Positions 9,716-19,519 of a stretch of DNA of 64,000 nucleotides are shown here, piece after piece. The notes below the pieces were generated by a model. That model ran no database searches. It was not told the origin of the DNA and worked only from the letters and a program-made list of their open reading frames with translations. The stretch covers positions 2,418,001 through 2,482,000 of the forward strand of contig CAVXGU010000003.1 in NCBI GenBank assembly GCA_963761615.1, written 5' to 3'. The translations under genes were made by a program, and so were the position numbers. The DNA comes from CAVXGU01 sp963761615 (GTDB lineage: Bacteria > Acidobacteriota > Vicinamibacteria > Vicinamibacterales > CAVVIG01). The first letter of the stretch is position 1. Every line of letters starts with the position of its first letter.

Positions 9716-11413
9716 ATGATGCGGACTCACACGTTTACGGCGGTAGTGACCGCCCTCGCGCTCGCCGCGGCAGCCTCGCCCGCCTCGGCCCAGACGGCTC
9801 AGCAGACCCCGACCGAGCTCCACGTACAAGAGCTGATCAAGGAGGCGGTGGCGCGGCTCGACGCGAGCCAGCCGCCCGCCACGACGGCCGCGCAGGCGCA
9901 GGGCCAGAACGAACCCGCTCCGCCGACGGTTCCGCTCACGCTCGACGACGCCATCAAGCTGGCCCTCGACCGGAACCTGGACATCGCGGTCCAGCGGTTG
10001 AACCCGCAGTTGAGCGACATCTCGGTCGCCAGCGCGCAGGCCGTGTACGCGCCGTCGCTCACCAGCGCGCTCGGCAAGCAGTCGACCGTGCGTCCGCCGA
10101 CCAGTCAGCTGCAGGTGTCCTCGGGCGGCGGCGGCGTGACGTCGCGGACCATCACGTACAACGGCGGCCTGAGCAAGAACCTGTCGTGGCTCGGCGCGTC
10201 GGCGTCGGCCACCCTGAACAACAGCCGCACCACCAGCAACAGCAACAACACCTCGTTCAACCCCCTGTTCTCGTCGAACTGGACGTTCCAGTACAACCAG
10301 CCGCTGCTGCGGAACCTCCACATCGACTCGGCGCGCGAGACGCTGGCCGTCAGCAAGATCAACCGCGACATCTCGGACGTCCAGCTCCAGGCGACGATCA
10401 CGAACACGGTGTCGAACGTGCGCGACGCCTACTGGGACTACGTCTATGCCACGCAGGCGGTGCAGGTGGCGCAACAGTCGGTCGATCTCGCGAACAAGCT
10501 GGTCCAGGACAACCAGACGCGCGTCCAGGTGGGCACGATGGCCCCCATCGATGTCGTGACGGCGCAGTCGCAGGCGGCGACGAGCCAGGAAGCGCTCGTG
10601 GCCGCGCAGTCGACGGCGCGCACCGACGAGCTGGCGCTCAAGCGGCTCATCGTCTCGGGCACGGAGGATGCGAACTGGAACGCGCACCTCGACCCGGTCG
10701 ACCGCCCGGACTTCCAGCCGGTGGCGGTCGACGTCGCCGACGCGGTCCGCAAGGCCCTCAGCCAGCGCACCGACCTGGCGATTGCGAAGATGAACGTCCA
10801 GGCGAACAGCATCACGATGAACTACTTGCAGGACCAGACGCGGCCCGACGTGACGCTCGCCGCGAGCTACACGACGCAGGGCGTCGGCGGTCCCTACCTG
10901 CAGCGCTCCAGCCTGGGGACGCTGGGCAGCAGCGTCGAGCAGACGATTCCCGGCGGTATCGGTGACGCGCTGAGCTCGCTCTTCCAGAACCAGTACCCGG
11001 GCTGGAACATGCAGCTGAACGTGACCTATCCGCTCGGCTACAACACCACCGACGCGTCGGTCGCCCGCGCGCGCGTGCAGCTCAACCAGGTCCAGGCGCA
11101 GCTCAAGCAGGTCGAGCTCCAGGTGGCGACCGATGTGACCAACGCCGCCATCCAGGTGCGCAACAACGCCGAGGTCGTCCAGGCGGCGCAGGCCGCGGTC
11201 AAGCTGGCGCAGCAGACGCTCGACGCGGAGCAGAGCAAGTTCGAAGTCGGCATGTCCACGAACTACAACGTGATTCTGGACCAGCGGGATCTCGCCACCG
11301 CGCAGAACAACGAGCTCAGCGCGGTGCGGAACTACCGGAAGGCGCTCGTCGAGCTCGAACGCCTCGAGCAGACGACGCTGAGCAGTTCGGGAATCACGAT
11401 CATCGGCCGCTAG
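9716..11413 (+). CDS. TolC-family outer-membrane efflux channel
   Basis: 565 residues, with a signal peptide ending ASPASAQTA and a good GAGGAAA site before ATG 9716. Two related long-helix repeats are visible. The first begins LTLDDAIKLALDRNLDIAVQRLN and the second ADAVRKALSQRTDLAIAKMN, the OEP internal duplication. Helices ending ELERLEQTTL close the second repeat. An Asn/Thr/Ser-rich beta segment near residues 165-185 should be the membrane barrel strand region. It would be the exit duct for both the MacAB-like and the RND pump encoded downstream. Length is somewhat above the usual 420-490 because of the N-terminal Ala/Gln extension. Confidence 0.88.
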   Translation: MMRTHTFTAVVTALALAAAASPASAQTAQQTPTELHVQELIKEAVARLDASQPPATTAAQAQGQNEPAPPTVPLTLDDAIKLALDRNLDIAVQRLNPQLSDISVASAQAVYAPSLTSALGKQSTVRPPTSQLQVSSGGGGVTSRTITYNGGLSKNLSWLGASASATLNNSRTTSNSNNTSFNPLFSSNWTFQYNQPLLRNLHIDSARETLAVSKINRDISDVQLQATITNTVSNVRDAYWDYVYATQAVQVAQQSVDLANKLVQDNQTRVQVGTMAPIDVVTAQSQAATSQEALVAAQSTARTDELALKRLIVSGTEDANWNAHLDPVDRPDFQPVAVDVADAVRKALSQRTDLAIAKMNVQANSITMNYLQDQTRPDVTLAASYTTQGVGGPYLQRSSLGTLGSSVEQTIPGGIGDALSSLFQNQYPGWNMQLNVTYPLGYNTTDASVARARVQLNQVQAQLKQVELQVATDVTNAAIQVRNNAEVVQAAQAAVKLAQQTLDAEQSKFEVGMSTNYNVILDQRDLATAQNNELSAVRNYRKALVELERLEQTTLSSSGITIIGR

Positions 11414-11500
11414 GGAGCAGACCGTAGACCATTTCCGAACGGCGCCGCGCGATCGCTCTGGCGAGCGACGCCGGCGGCCGGGCGCGAGGCGAACACTGAC

Positions 11501-13165
11501 ATGAAAAAGGTGCTTCTCACGATCGTCGTCATTGCGGTCATCGGGGCCGGGGTCGCGGCGTACTACATGCGCCGCGGCGGTGGCGAACCGACCGTGAACA
11601 CGCTTCCGATCACGCGCGGCCAGATCATCGACGTGGTCGCGTCGACGGGCACGCTGCAGGCCGTCACGACGGTGCAGGTCGGCACCCAGGTCTCGGGCAC
11701 GATCGAGGAGCTCGGGGCCGACTTCAACTCGATCGTGCACAAGGGCCAGGTGATCGCCCGCCTCGACCCGTCGCTCCTGCAGGCGCAGGTCGAGCAGTCG
11801 CGCGCCAACCTCGTCAAGTCGCGCGCCGACCTGGAGCACAACAAAGTCGCCCTCGACGACGCCCAGCAGAAGTACACGCGCGAAAAGGAGCTGGCCAGCC
11901 GCAACCTGGTGGCCCAGAGCGACCTCGACGCGGCCAAGGTGGCCGTCGATTCTGCGCAGGCGCAGCTGCAGTCCTCGCAGGCGAGCGTCTCACAGGCCCA
12001 GGCCTCGCTCAACCAGTCGCAGGTCAACCTGGATCACGCCGTGATCACGTCGCCGATCAACGGGATCGTCATCCAGCGCAGCGTCGACGTCGGCCAGACG
12101 GTCGCCGCCAGCCTCTCCTCGCCGACCTTGTTCATCATCGCGGCCGACCTGACGAAGATGCAGGTCAACGCGACCATCGACGAGGCCGACGTGGGCCGCA
12201 TCCGCCCGGGCCAGCACGTGACGTTCCGCGTCGACGCGTACCCGACCGACGACTTCATCGGGACGGTGTCGCAGGTCCGCCTCCAGCCGGTCGTCGTGCA
12301 GAACGTGACGACGTACGGGACGATCATCGACGTGCCCAACGACGACCTGAAGCTGAAGCCGGGCATGACGGCGAACCTGCGGGTCGAGATCGCGCGCCGC
12401 GACGACACGCTCCGCGTGCCGAACGCCGCGCTCCGCTTCCGCCCGACGCCGGACATCTTCGCCGCGCTCAACCAGCCGGTACCGCCCGAGGCAATGAGGA
12501 ACACGGCCCGCAGCGGCCGTGGCGGGCGCGGCGGCCGCGGCGGACGCAACGGCGCCGGCCCGGGAGGCGGGAGTGCGGCGCCGGCAGGGGCAGCGGCCTC
12601 GCCGGCCCCCGGCACGAGCGCGTCGCCGGTCCCGCCGGTCGCCGGAGGGAGCGCGGCGGGCGCCCCGGCGGGAGGCACGCGGGCCGAGAACGGCGGCCGC
12701 GGGGGCGGGTTCGACCCCGCCCAGATGATGGACCGCTTCAAGGCAATGACGCCGGACCAGCAGAAGCAGTTCATCGACCGGATGAAGGGCCGCGGCCAGG
12801 ACGTGACCGCCTTCGAGGCGCTGATGGCGCCGGCCGCGAAGCCGGCCGCGCCGAAGGGAGCCGGGGCCCAGACGATCGACGCGCTCTTCGCGCCGCTCCA
12901 GACGGTCGAGACGTCGGGAACCGTGTGGCTCTACATGGACAAGCAGATCAAGCCGGTGCGCCTGCGCCTCGGCATCACCGACGGCACCAACACCGAGGTG
13001 ATCGGCAGCGAAGTCCAGCCGGACATGGAAGCGGTGACCAGCGTCACGCTGCCCGCCGCGTCGCGCGTGTCGGCCAGCGGCGGCGCCGGCAACCCGCTCA
13101 TTCCGCAGGGCGGGCGCCGCGGCGGGCCTCCGGGAGGCTTCGGCGGCGGCCGCGGAGGAAGGTAA
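11501..13165 (+). CDS. macA: MacA-type periplasmic adaptor with a large low-complexity insert
   Basis: 554 residues; typical MacA proteins have about 370. An N-terminal membrane anchor (LLTIVVIAVIGAGVAAYYM) precedes a barrel-sandwich half (VQVGTQVSGTIEELGADF), a long coiled-coil hairpin (residues about 90-180) and the second half-motif VITSPINGIVIQRSVDVGQ. A beta-barrel domain follows. About 140 residues (near 330-470) of Gly/Arg repeats, Pro/Ala stretches and a short helix MTPDQQKQFIDRM are then inserted before the membrane-proximal part (GTVWLYMDKQIKPVRLRLGITDG). The C-terminus is again Gly/Arg-rich. It links the ABC pair to the outer-membrane channel. Confidence 0.85.
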   Translation: MKKVLLTIVVIAVIGAGVAAYYMRRGGGEPTVNTLPITRGQIIDVVASTGTLQAVTTVQVGTQVSGTIEELGADFNSIVHKGQVIARLDPSLLQAQVEQSRANLVKSRADLEHNKVALDDAQQKYTREKELASRNLVAQSDLDAAKVAVDSAQAQLQSSQASVSQAQASLNQSQVNLDHAVITSPINGIVIQRSVDVGQTVAASLSSPTLFIIAADLTKMQVNATIDEADVGRIRPGQHVTFRVDAYPTDDFIGTVSQVRLQPVVVQNVTTYGTIIDVPNDDLKLKPGMTANLRVEIARRDDTLRVPNAALRFRPTPDIFAALNQPVPPEAMRNTARSGRGGRGGRGGRNGAGPGGGSAAPAGAAASPAPGTSASPVPPVAGGSAAGAPAGGTRAENGGRGGGFDPAQMMDRFKAMTPDQQKQFIDRMKGRGQDVTAFEALMAPAAKPAAPKGAGAQTIDALFAPLQTVETSGTVWLYMDKQIKPVRLRLGITDGTNTEVIGSEVQPDMEAVTSVTLPAASRVSASGGAGNPLIPQGGRRGGPPGGFGGGRGGR

Positions 13166-13173
13166 GCCAGGCC

Positions 13174-13935
13174 ATGGACTCAGTGATCTCGGTCCAGAAT
13201 CTCATCAAGACCTACGTCGTCGGCGAGGTGGAGGTGCGCGCGCTGCGCGGAGTCAACCTGGAGGTCCAGCCCGGCGAGTTCCTCGCCGTGACCGGGCCGT
13301 CGGGGTCGGGCAAGTCGACGTTCATGCACATCGTCGGCTGCCTGGATCGGCCCACCTCGGGCCAGTACTTGCTCGACGGCCAGGACGTGTCGCGCATGTC
13401 GAAGGATCAGCTGGCGACCGTCCGGAACAAGAAGATCGGCTTCGTGTTCCAGGGGTTCAACCTGCTGTCGCGCACCTCCGCGCTCGACAACGTCGAGCTC
13501 CCCCTGCTCTACGCCGGGTCCAAGCTCAAGATGTCCGAGCGCCACAAGAAGGCCATCGCGATGCTGACGGCCGTCGGCCTCGGCAACCGGACCGACCACC
13601 ATCCGAACCAGCTCTCGGGCGGACAGCAGCAGCGCGTCGCGATCGCGCGGGCGCTCGTGAACGACCCGTCGATCCTGCTCGCCGACGAGCCGACCGGGAA
13701 CCTCGATACCAAGACCAGCATCGAAGTGATGGACATCTTCCAGCGCCTGAACCGGGAGCACGGGATCACCGTGGTGCTGATCACGCACGAGCACGACATC
13801 GCCGAGTACGGGACGCGCATCGTGACATTCCGTGACGGCCAGGTCGTCGCGGACCGTCCGGTCACGACGCGGCGGGAGGCGAAGGACGAACTGGCGGCCC
13901 TGCCCCCGCCCAGCGAGGAAGCGCAGGCGGTGTGA
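13174..13935 (+). CDS. MacB-type ABC transporter ATP-binding protein
   Basis: 253 residues from ATG 13174, eight bases after the adaptor stop. Walker A is GPSGSGKST, the signature is LSGGQQQRVAIARAL and Walker B is ILLADEPTGNLD with the H-loop in VLITHEH. In E. coli MacB the ATPase and permease are fused. Here they are separate genes, as in many Gram-negative lineages. It powers export or mechanotransmission through the adaptor and TolC-like channel. The last 25 residues form an acidic, Pro-rich tail. Confidence 0.9.
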   Translation: MDSVISVQNLIKTYVVGEVEVRALRGVNLEVQPGEFLAVTGPSGSGKSTFMHIVGCLDRPTSGQYLLDGQDVSRMSKDQLATVRNKKIGFVFQGFNLLSRTSALDNVELPLLYAGSKLKMSERHKKAIAMLTAVGLGNRTDHHPNQLSGGQQQRVAIARALVNDPSILLADEPTGNLDTKTSIEVMDIFQRLNREHGITVVLITHEHDIAEYGTRIVTFRDGQVVADRPVTTRREAKDELAALPPPSEEAQAV

Positions 13936-13968
13936 CGAGCATCCAGCGGAAGCAAGGAGTCTGAACCG

Positions 13969-15186
13969 ATGTCAATCCTGATGACTCTCCGGATCGCCCT
14001 GAAGGCGCTCAACCGCAACAAGATGCGGACGGCGCTCACGATGCTCGGCATGATCATCGGCGTGGCGGCCGTCATCACGATGGTGGCCCTCGGCAGCGGC
14101 GCGTCGGCGTCCATCGAGACGCAGATCCAGTCGGCCGGCACGAACATGATCATGGTGAGCGCCGGCAACTTCACCCAGGGCGGGGTCCGCTCGGGGCAGG
14201 GCAACGCCAGCACGCTGGTGCCCGAGGACGCGACGGCGATTGCCGACGTGCAGGGCGTCCAGTACGTGTCAGCGGGAATTAACACCCGCGGGCAGATGAT
14301 TGCGGGCAACATGAACTGGAACACCCAAGTGCAGGGCACCGACGTCGACTACCCGCTCATCCGGTCGTGGAACGTCGACGACGGGTCGTACTTCACACCG
14401 CAGGACGTGACGTCGGCGGCCAAGGTCGTCGTGCTCGGCAGCATCGTCCGCGACGAGCTGTTCGGCCCCGGTGTGAACCCGGTCGGTCAGGTGCTCCGCA
14501 TCCAGAACCGGCCGTTCACCGTGGTCGGCGTGATGGCGTCGAAGGGCCAGTCGGGGATGGGCCAGGACCAGGACGACGTGGCGTTCGTGCCGTACACGAC
14601 GGTCATGAAGAAGATGCGCGGCGTGACCTACGTCCAGCAGATCACCGTCTCGGCGGCGCGCGCCGACGACGTGCAGGCGACGGCGGATCGCATTGCGACG
14701 CTGCTGCGCGTCCGGCACAAGATCGCGCAGGGCGACGACGACGACTTCATGGTGCGCACGATGGAGGAGATGGCGAGCGTGCGGACCGAGTCGACCCGGA
14801 CCATGACGGCGCTGCTCGCGAGCATCGCCGGCGTGTCGCTGCTCGTCGGCGGGATCGGGATCATGAACATCATGCTGGTGTCGGTCACCGAGCGCACGCG
14901 CGAGATCGGGCTGCGCATGGCGATCGGCGCGCGCGGCGGCGACGTGCTGCTGCAGTTCCTCGTCGAGGCCGTGGTACTGAGTCTCGTAGGCGGCGGCATC
15001 GGCATCATGCTCGGGTACGGGTTATCGCGCGGCGTGACGATCTGGCAGGGCTGGCCGACATCGGTGTCGACCGACGCCGTGTTCATCGCGTTCGGCTTCG
15101 CGGCGTTCATCGGCGTCTTTTTCGGGTTCTATCCGGCGCGCAAGGCGGCGGCGCTCGACCCGATCGACGCGTTGCGGTTCGAATAA
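13969..15186 (+). CDS. MacB-type ABC transporter permease
   Basis: 405 residues with an AAGGAG site before ATG 13969. TM1 (LTMLGMIIGVAAVITMVALG) is followed by a large periplasmic MacB_PCD domain of about 220 residues, then three C-terminal helices of the FtsX domain. The motif ERTREIGLRMAIGARGGDV precedes TM3 and YPARKAAALDPIDALRFE is the standard C-terminal end. With the preceding ATPase and adaptor this is a complete MacAB-like tripartite module. Confidence 0.92.
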   Translation: MSILMTLRIALKALNRNKMRTALTMLGMIIGVAAVITMVALGSGASASIETQIQSAGTNMIMVSAGNFTQGGVRSGQGNASTLVPEDATAIADVQGVQYVSAGINTRGQMIAGNMNWNTQVQGTDVDYPLIRSWNVDDGSYFTPQDVTSAAKVVVLGSIVRDELFGPGVNPVGQVLRIQNRPFTVVGVMASKGQSGMGQDQDDVAFVPYTTVMKKMRGVTYVQQITVSAARADDVQATADRIATLLRVRHKIAQGDDDDFMVRTMEEMASVRTESTRTMTALLASIAGVSLLVGGIGIMNIMLVSVTERTREIGLRMAIGARGGDVLLQFLVEAVVLSLVGGGIGIMLGYGLSRGVTIWQGWPTSVSTDAVFIAFGFAAFIGVFFGFYPARKAAALDPIDALRFE

Positions 15187-15228
15187 GTGTGCGGCGCGGC
15201 GGACACGCCGCGTCGGGAGTGGTCCGGA

Positions 15229-16383
15229 ATGCGTTCGGCGGTGGGTCGATCGGTTGCAGCACTCGTGGCAGTGTCGGCGCTCGTCGCCGGCGGCTGCTCC
15301 GCGCGGGATGAGGCTCCCGCGCCAGCACGCGGGGGACGGTCGGGCGGCTCGAACGCCGCCGTCCCCGTGACGACCGCCCCGGTCGTCCGCAAGAACGTTC
15401 CCCTCGACTTCCAGGCCATTGGCACGGTCCAGCCGTTCTCCACGGTGGCCATTCACGCGCAGATCACCGGCCAGCTGACGTCGGTCTCGTTCAGGGAGGG
15501 CGACGACGTCAGACAGGGGCAGGTGCTCTTCACCCTGGACAAGCGCCCCCTCGAGGCGGCGCTCCAGCAGAGCCAGGCGAACCTGCAGCGCGACCAGGCG
15601 CAGCTCGTCAACGCGCAGGCGCAGGTCGCGCGCTACGCGGATCTCGACCGCCGCGGGATCGCCACGCGCGAACAGGTCGATCAGATGAACGCCACCGCCG
15701 CCGCGCTCCAGGCAACGGTCGGGGCCGACCGGGCCGCCGTGGACAACGCGCAGGTGCAGCTCCAGTACGCAACCATCACGGCGCCGATCGCCGGCCGGAC
15801 CGGGGCCCTCATGGTGCAGGCCGGCAACCTCGTGCGCGCGAACGACACGACGCCGCTCGTCGTGATCGACCAGGTGCAGCCCATCTTCGTCGCGTTCTCG
15901 ATTCCCGAGTCCGAGCTCCCCACGTTCAAGACCTACATGGCCAAGGGGGCGCTGAGGCTCCAGGCGCTGCCGCCGACCGCCGCGCCACCGCCGGCCGAGG
16001 GCCGGATCACCTTCATCGACAACAGCGTCGATCCCACGACCGGCACCATCAAGCTGAAGGGGGCGTTCGAGAACCACGACGAGCGCCTGTGGCCGGGCCA
16101 GTTCGTGGACGTCACGGTGACCCTCGCCGAGGATCCGAACGCGACGGTCGTGCCGACGGCCGCCATCCAGACGGGACCGCAGGGGAACTATGTGTACGTC
16201 GCCAAGACGGATCAGACCGTCGACCTCCGTCCGGTCACCGTCGCCCGCACGCGCGGGGACGAGACCGTGATCGACCGCGGCGTGACGCCTGGTGAAATCG
16301 TCGTGACCGATGGGCAGATCCGGCTCGTGCCCGGCAGCCGGATTACCGTCAAGAGCACCGCGCCGGCCCAGGCTCCGTCATGA
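15229..16383 (+). CDS. RND-family efflux adaptor, predicted lipoprotein
   Basis: 384 residues. ATG 15229 with GGGAG upstream gives a lipoprotein signal peptide with lipobox VAGGC (Cys about 24). A GTG at 15187 is in frame but would move the lipobox too far in. Barrel-sandwich halves (VAIHAQITGQLTSVSFREGDD and ATITAPIAGRTGALMVQAGN) flank a coiled hairpin. ATG/TGA overlap with the next gene shows coupling to the RND pump. It resembles MdtA-type adaptors. It lies in the same operon as the MacAB-like genes and probably shares the TolC-like channel. Confidence 0.9.
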   Translation: MRSAVGRSVAALVAVSALVAGGCSARDEAPAPARGGRSGGSNAAVPVTTAPVVRKNVPLDFQAIGTVQPFSTVAIHAQITGQLTSVSFREGDDVRQGQVLFTLDKRPLEAALQQSQANLQRDQAQLVNAQAQVARYADLDRRGIATREQVDQMNATAAALQATVGADRAAVDNAQVQLQYATITAPIAGRTGALMVQAGNLVRANDTTPLVVIDQVQPIFVAFSIPESELPTFKTYMAKGALRLQALPPTAAPPPAEGRITFIDNSVDPTTGTIKLKGAFENHDERLWPGQFVDVTVTLAEDPNATVVPTAAIQTGPQGNYVYVAKTDQTVDLRPVTVARTRGDETVIDRGVTPGEIVVTDGQIRLVPGSRITVKSTAPAQAPS

Positions 16384-19300
16384 ACCTCTCCGCCATCTTC
16401 ATCCGCCGCCCGATCACCACCACGCTCATCATGCTCGGCATCGTGGTGTTCGGGGCCATGGCGTACCGCCTGCTCCCGGTCAGCGACCTGCCGACCGTCG
16501 ACTACCCCACGATCCAGGTGAGTGCCAGCCTCCCCGGCGCCAGCCCCGAGACCGTCGCCTCGGCCGTCGCGCTCCCCCTCGAAAAGCAGTTCGCCACCAT
16601 CGCCGGCATCACCTCGATGACGTCGACGAGCGCGCTGGGCAGCACGAACATCACGCTGCAGTTCGACCTCAGCCGCTCGATCGACGCGGCCGCGCAGGAC
16701 GTGGAGTCGATGATCGCGAAGGCCGGGCGGAGCCTGCCGCCGCAGATGCCCGCGCCGCCGTCGTACCAGAAGGTCAACCCCGGGGATCAGCCGGTCCTCT
16801 TCCTCGTGCTCCAGTCGGCCACGCTGCCGCTTTCGACCGTGGACGAGTACGCGGAGTCGACGATCGCCCAGCGCCTCTCGATGGTCAACGGCGTGGCCCA
16901 GGTCCAGGTGTTCGGCGCGGCGAAGTACGCGGTGCGTGTGGACGTCGACCCGCGGAAGCTCTCGGCCGAGGGCATCGGGATCGACGAGGTCGCGAGCGCG
17001 GTTCAGGCGTCGAACGTGAACCTGCCGACGGGCACGATGTACGGGCCGTCGCAGACTTTCACGCTGCTCGCCAACGGCCAGCTCCAGCGCGCCGCGGCCT
17101 ACGGGCCGCTCATCGTCGCCTACCGCAACGGCAATCCCGTGCGGCTCGACGAGGTGGCGCACGTCTACGACGGCATCGAGAACGACAAGTCGGCGAGCTG
17201 GTACCAGGGCCAGCGGACGATCTACCTGGCGATCCAGAAGCAGCCGGGCACGAACGTCGTCGAGGTGGTGGACGGGATCAAGGCGCTGCTGCCGGGCCTG
17301 CGCGAGCAGCTGCCGCCGTCGATCGACCTCAACGTCCGGACCGACCGCTCGGTGTCGATCCGCGAGTCGGTCCAGGACGTGAAGGTCACGCTGCTGCTGA
17401 CGATCTGCCTCGTCATCCTCGTGATCTTCCTGTTCCTGCGGAACATCTCCGCCACCCTCATCCCGAGCCTGGCCCTGCCCGCGTCGATCCTGGCGACGTT
17501 CGCCGTCATGTACCTCCTCAACTACAGCCTGGACAACCTGTCGTTGATGGCGCTGACACTCTGCGTGGGCTTCGTCGTCGACGATGCCATCGTGATGCTG
17601 GAGAACATCGTCCGCCACATGGAGATGGGCAAGTCGGCCATGCAGGCGGCGTTCGACGGGTCCAGCGAGATCGCGTTCACGATTCTGTCGATGACGGCGT
17701 CGCTCACGGCGGTATTCATTCCGGTGCTGTTCATGGGCGGCATGGTCGGCCGCCTGCTGCACGAGTTCGCCGTGACGATCGGGGTGGCGATCCTCGTCTC
17801 CGGCTTCGTGTCGATCAGCCTGACGCCGATGCTCTGCAGCCGCTTCCTCAATTCGCAGCACGGCCGCGAGCATGGCCGCCTCTACAATGCGTTCGAGGCA
17901 CTGTTCGACGGCGGGCGCCATCTCTACGGCCGGACGCTCTCGATCACGCTGCGCCACCGCCCGACCGTGCTGGCGATCTCGGTCCTGCTGCTGGCCGGCA
18001 CGGTGTACCTGTTCATCGTGATTCCCAAGGGCTTCCTGCCCAGCGAGGACCAGGGGCGCATCCAGATCTCGACGCAGGCCACGCAGGGCATCGGCTACGA
18101 CGACATGGTCAAGCACCAGCTCGCCGTCGGCGACATCCTGGCCGAGGATCCCAACATCCAGGGCTTCAGCAACAACATCGGCTCGGGCCCGGGCGGCGGC
18201 GGTCTCAACCAGGGGCGCGTCATGATCGACCTCAAGCCGCGCGCCGATCGGACCCTGGACGCCGATCAGATCATCGAGGAGTTGCGTCCCAAGCTCTCTC
18301 AGGTCCCGGGCATGCAGGTGTTCCTCACCAATCCCCCGCCGATCAACATCGGCGGCCAGCGGAGCAACAGCCTCTATCAGTTCACGCTGCAGGACCCGGA
18401 CACCGACGAGCTGTACCACTGGGCCCCGATCTTCGAGGACAAGGTCCGCCAGCTGAAGGGCTTCGAGGACGTCAACAGCGACCTCCAGCTGAACAACCCG
18501 CAGGTTCGCGTCAACATCAACCGGGACAAGATCGCGGCCCTGCAGCTGTCGGTCAACCAGGTCGAGACGGCGATGTACGACGCCTACGGCACGCGCCAGG
18601 TGTCGACGATCTACGCCCCCAACAACCAGTACCAGGTCATCATGCAGGTCGCGCCGCAGTTCCAGAACGATCCGGCCGAGCTGTCGATGCTCTACGTGCG
18701 CTCGTCGTCCGGGCAGCTCATCCCGCTCGACACCGTGGCCAGCCTCAAGCGGACGGCCGGCCCCCTCTCGGTCAACCACACCGGACAGCTGCCGTCGGTG
18801 ACGATCTCGTTCAACCTGGCGCCGGGCGTCGCGCTCGGCGATGCCGTGTCCGACGTCCAGCAACTCGCCGCGACGACGCTGCCGTCGACCGTCGCCACGT
18901 CCTTCCAGGGCGCCGCGCAGGCCTTCCAGGACTCCCTCAAGGGCCTCGGCCTGGTCCTCGCGATGGCGGTCGTGGTGATCTACATCGTGCTGGGCGTGCT
19001 CTACGAGAGCTTCACGAACCCGCTGACCATTCTCTCGGGGCTGCCCGCGGCCGGCTTCGGCGCGCTCCTCACGCTGATGATCGCCCACACGGAGCTGAGC
19101 CTGTACGCCTTTGTCGGCGTCATCATGCTCGTGGGGCTGGTGAAGAAGAACGGGATCATGATGGTCGACTTCGCCGTCGGCGCACAGCGGGAGGAAGGCA
19201 AGGCGCCCGTCGATGCGATCCACGAAGCGTGTCTGGTCCGCTTCAGGCCGATCATGATGACGACCATGGCGGCGCTCGTGGGCACTCTGCCGATCGCCCT

Positions 19301-19493
19301 CGGCTGGGGTGCCGGCGCCGAGGCGCGTCGGCCGCTCGGCCTGGCCGTCGTCGGCGGATTGCTCGTCTCGCAGTTCCTGACGCTCTACATCACGCCCGTC
19401 TACTACGTGGCGATCGAGCACGCGCGGCGCGCCGTCACCGGCGGCCACCGCGTACAACCCGCGCCCCGGACCCAGCCGCGTCCCGCCGTCTGA
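16380..19493 (+). CDS. HAE1-type RND efflux pump (MdtB/MdtC-like)
   Basis: 1037 residues, full length for a proton-driven resistance-nodulation-division transporter. TM1 follows FIRRPITTTLIMLGIVV. The proton-relay aspartates are in TM4 as GFVVDDAIVMLENIVRHME (about residues 401-402), and the second-half relay lysine region is VGLVKKNGIMMVDFA. Two large periplasmic loops each of about 300 residues are present. YQFTLQDPDTDELY and IPKGFLPSEDQGRIQIS are family motifs. Its ATG overlaps the adaptor stop (ATGA). Substrate cannot be told from sequence. Confidence 0.94.
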   Translation: MNLSAIFIRRPITTTLIMLGIVVFGAMAYRLLPVSDLPTVDYPTIQVSASLPGASPETVASAVALPLEKQFATIAGITSMTSTSALGSTNITLQFDLSRSIDAAAQDVESMIAKAGRSLPPQMPAPPSYQKVNPGDQPVLFLVLQSATLPLSTVDEYAESTIAQRLSMVNGVAQVQVFGAAKYAVRVDVDPRKLSAEGIGIDEVASAVQASNVNLPTGTMYGPSQTFTLLANGQLQRAAAYGPLIVAYRNGNPVRLDEVAHVYDGIENDKSASWYQGQRTIYLAIQKQPGTNVVEVVDGIKALLPGLREQLPPSIDLNVRTDRSVSIRESVQDVKVTLLLTICLVILVIFLFLRNISATLIPSLALPASILATFAVMYLLNYSLDNLSLMALTLCVGFVVDDAIVMLENIVRHMEMGKSAMQAAFDGSSEIAFTILSMTASLTAVFIPVLFMGGMVGRLLHEFAVTIGVAILVSGFVSISLTPMLCSRFLNSQHGREHGRLYNAFEALFDGGRHLYGRTLSITLRHRPTVLAISVLLLAGTVYLFIVIPKGFLPSEDQGRIQISTQATQGIGYDDMVKHQLAVGDILAEDPNIQGFSNNIGSGPGGGGLNQGRVMIDLKPRADRTLDADQIIEELRPKLSQVPGMQVFLTNPPPINIGGQRSNSLYQFTLQDPDTDELYHWAPIFEDKVRQLKGFEDVNSDLQLNNPQVRVNINRDKIAALQLSVNQVETAMYDAYGTRQVSTIYAPNNQYQVIMQVAPQFQNDPAELSMLYVRSSSGQLIPLDTVASLKRTAGPLSVNHTGQLPSVTISFNLAPGVALGDAVSDVQQLAATTLPSTVATSFQGAAQAFQDSLKGLGLVLAMAVVVIYIVLGVLYESFTNPLTILSGLPAAGFGALLTLMIAHTELSLYAFVGVIMLVGLVKKNGIMMVDFAVGAQREEGKAPVDAIHEACLVRFRPIMMTTMAALVGTLPIALGWGAGAEARRPLGLAVVGGLLVSQFLTLYITPVYYVAIEHARRAVTGGHRVQPAPRTQPRPAV

Positions 19494-19519
19494 GCGCGGC
19501 CGCGAAGACGCGACCGTCC

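Noticed and set aside
16212..19457. A 1081-residue frame on the minus strand opposite the RND pump
   Set aside because: It is Arg/His/Asp-rich, shows no domain, and mirrors the codon pattern of the plus-strand gene. Long antisense frames are expected at this GC content.
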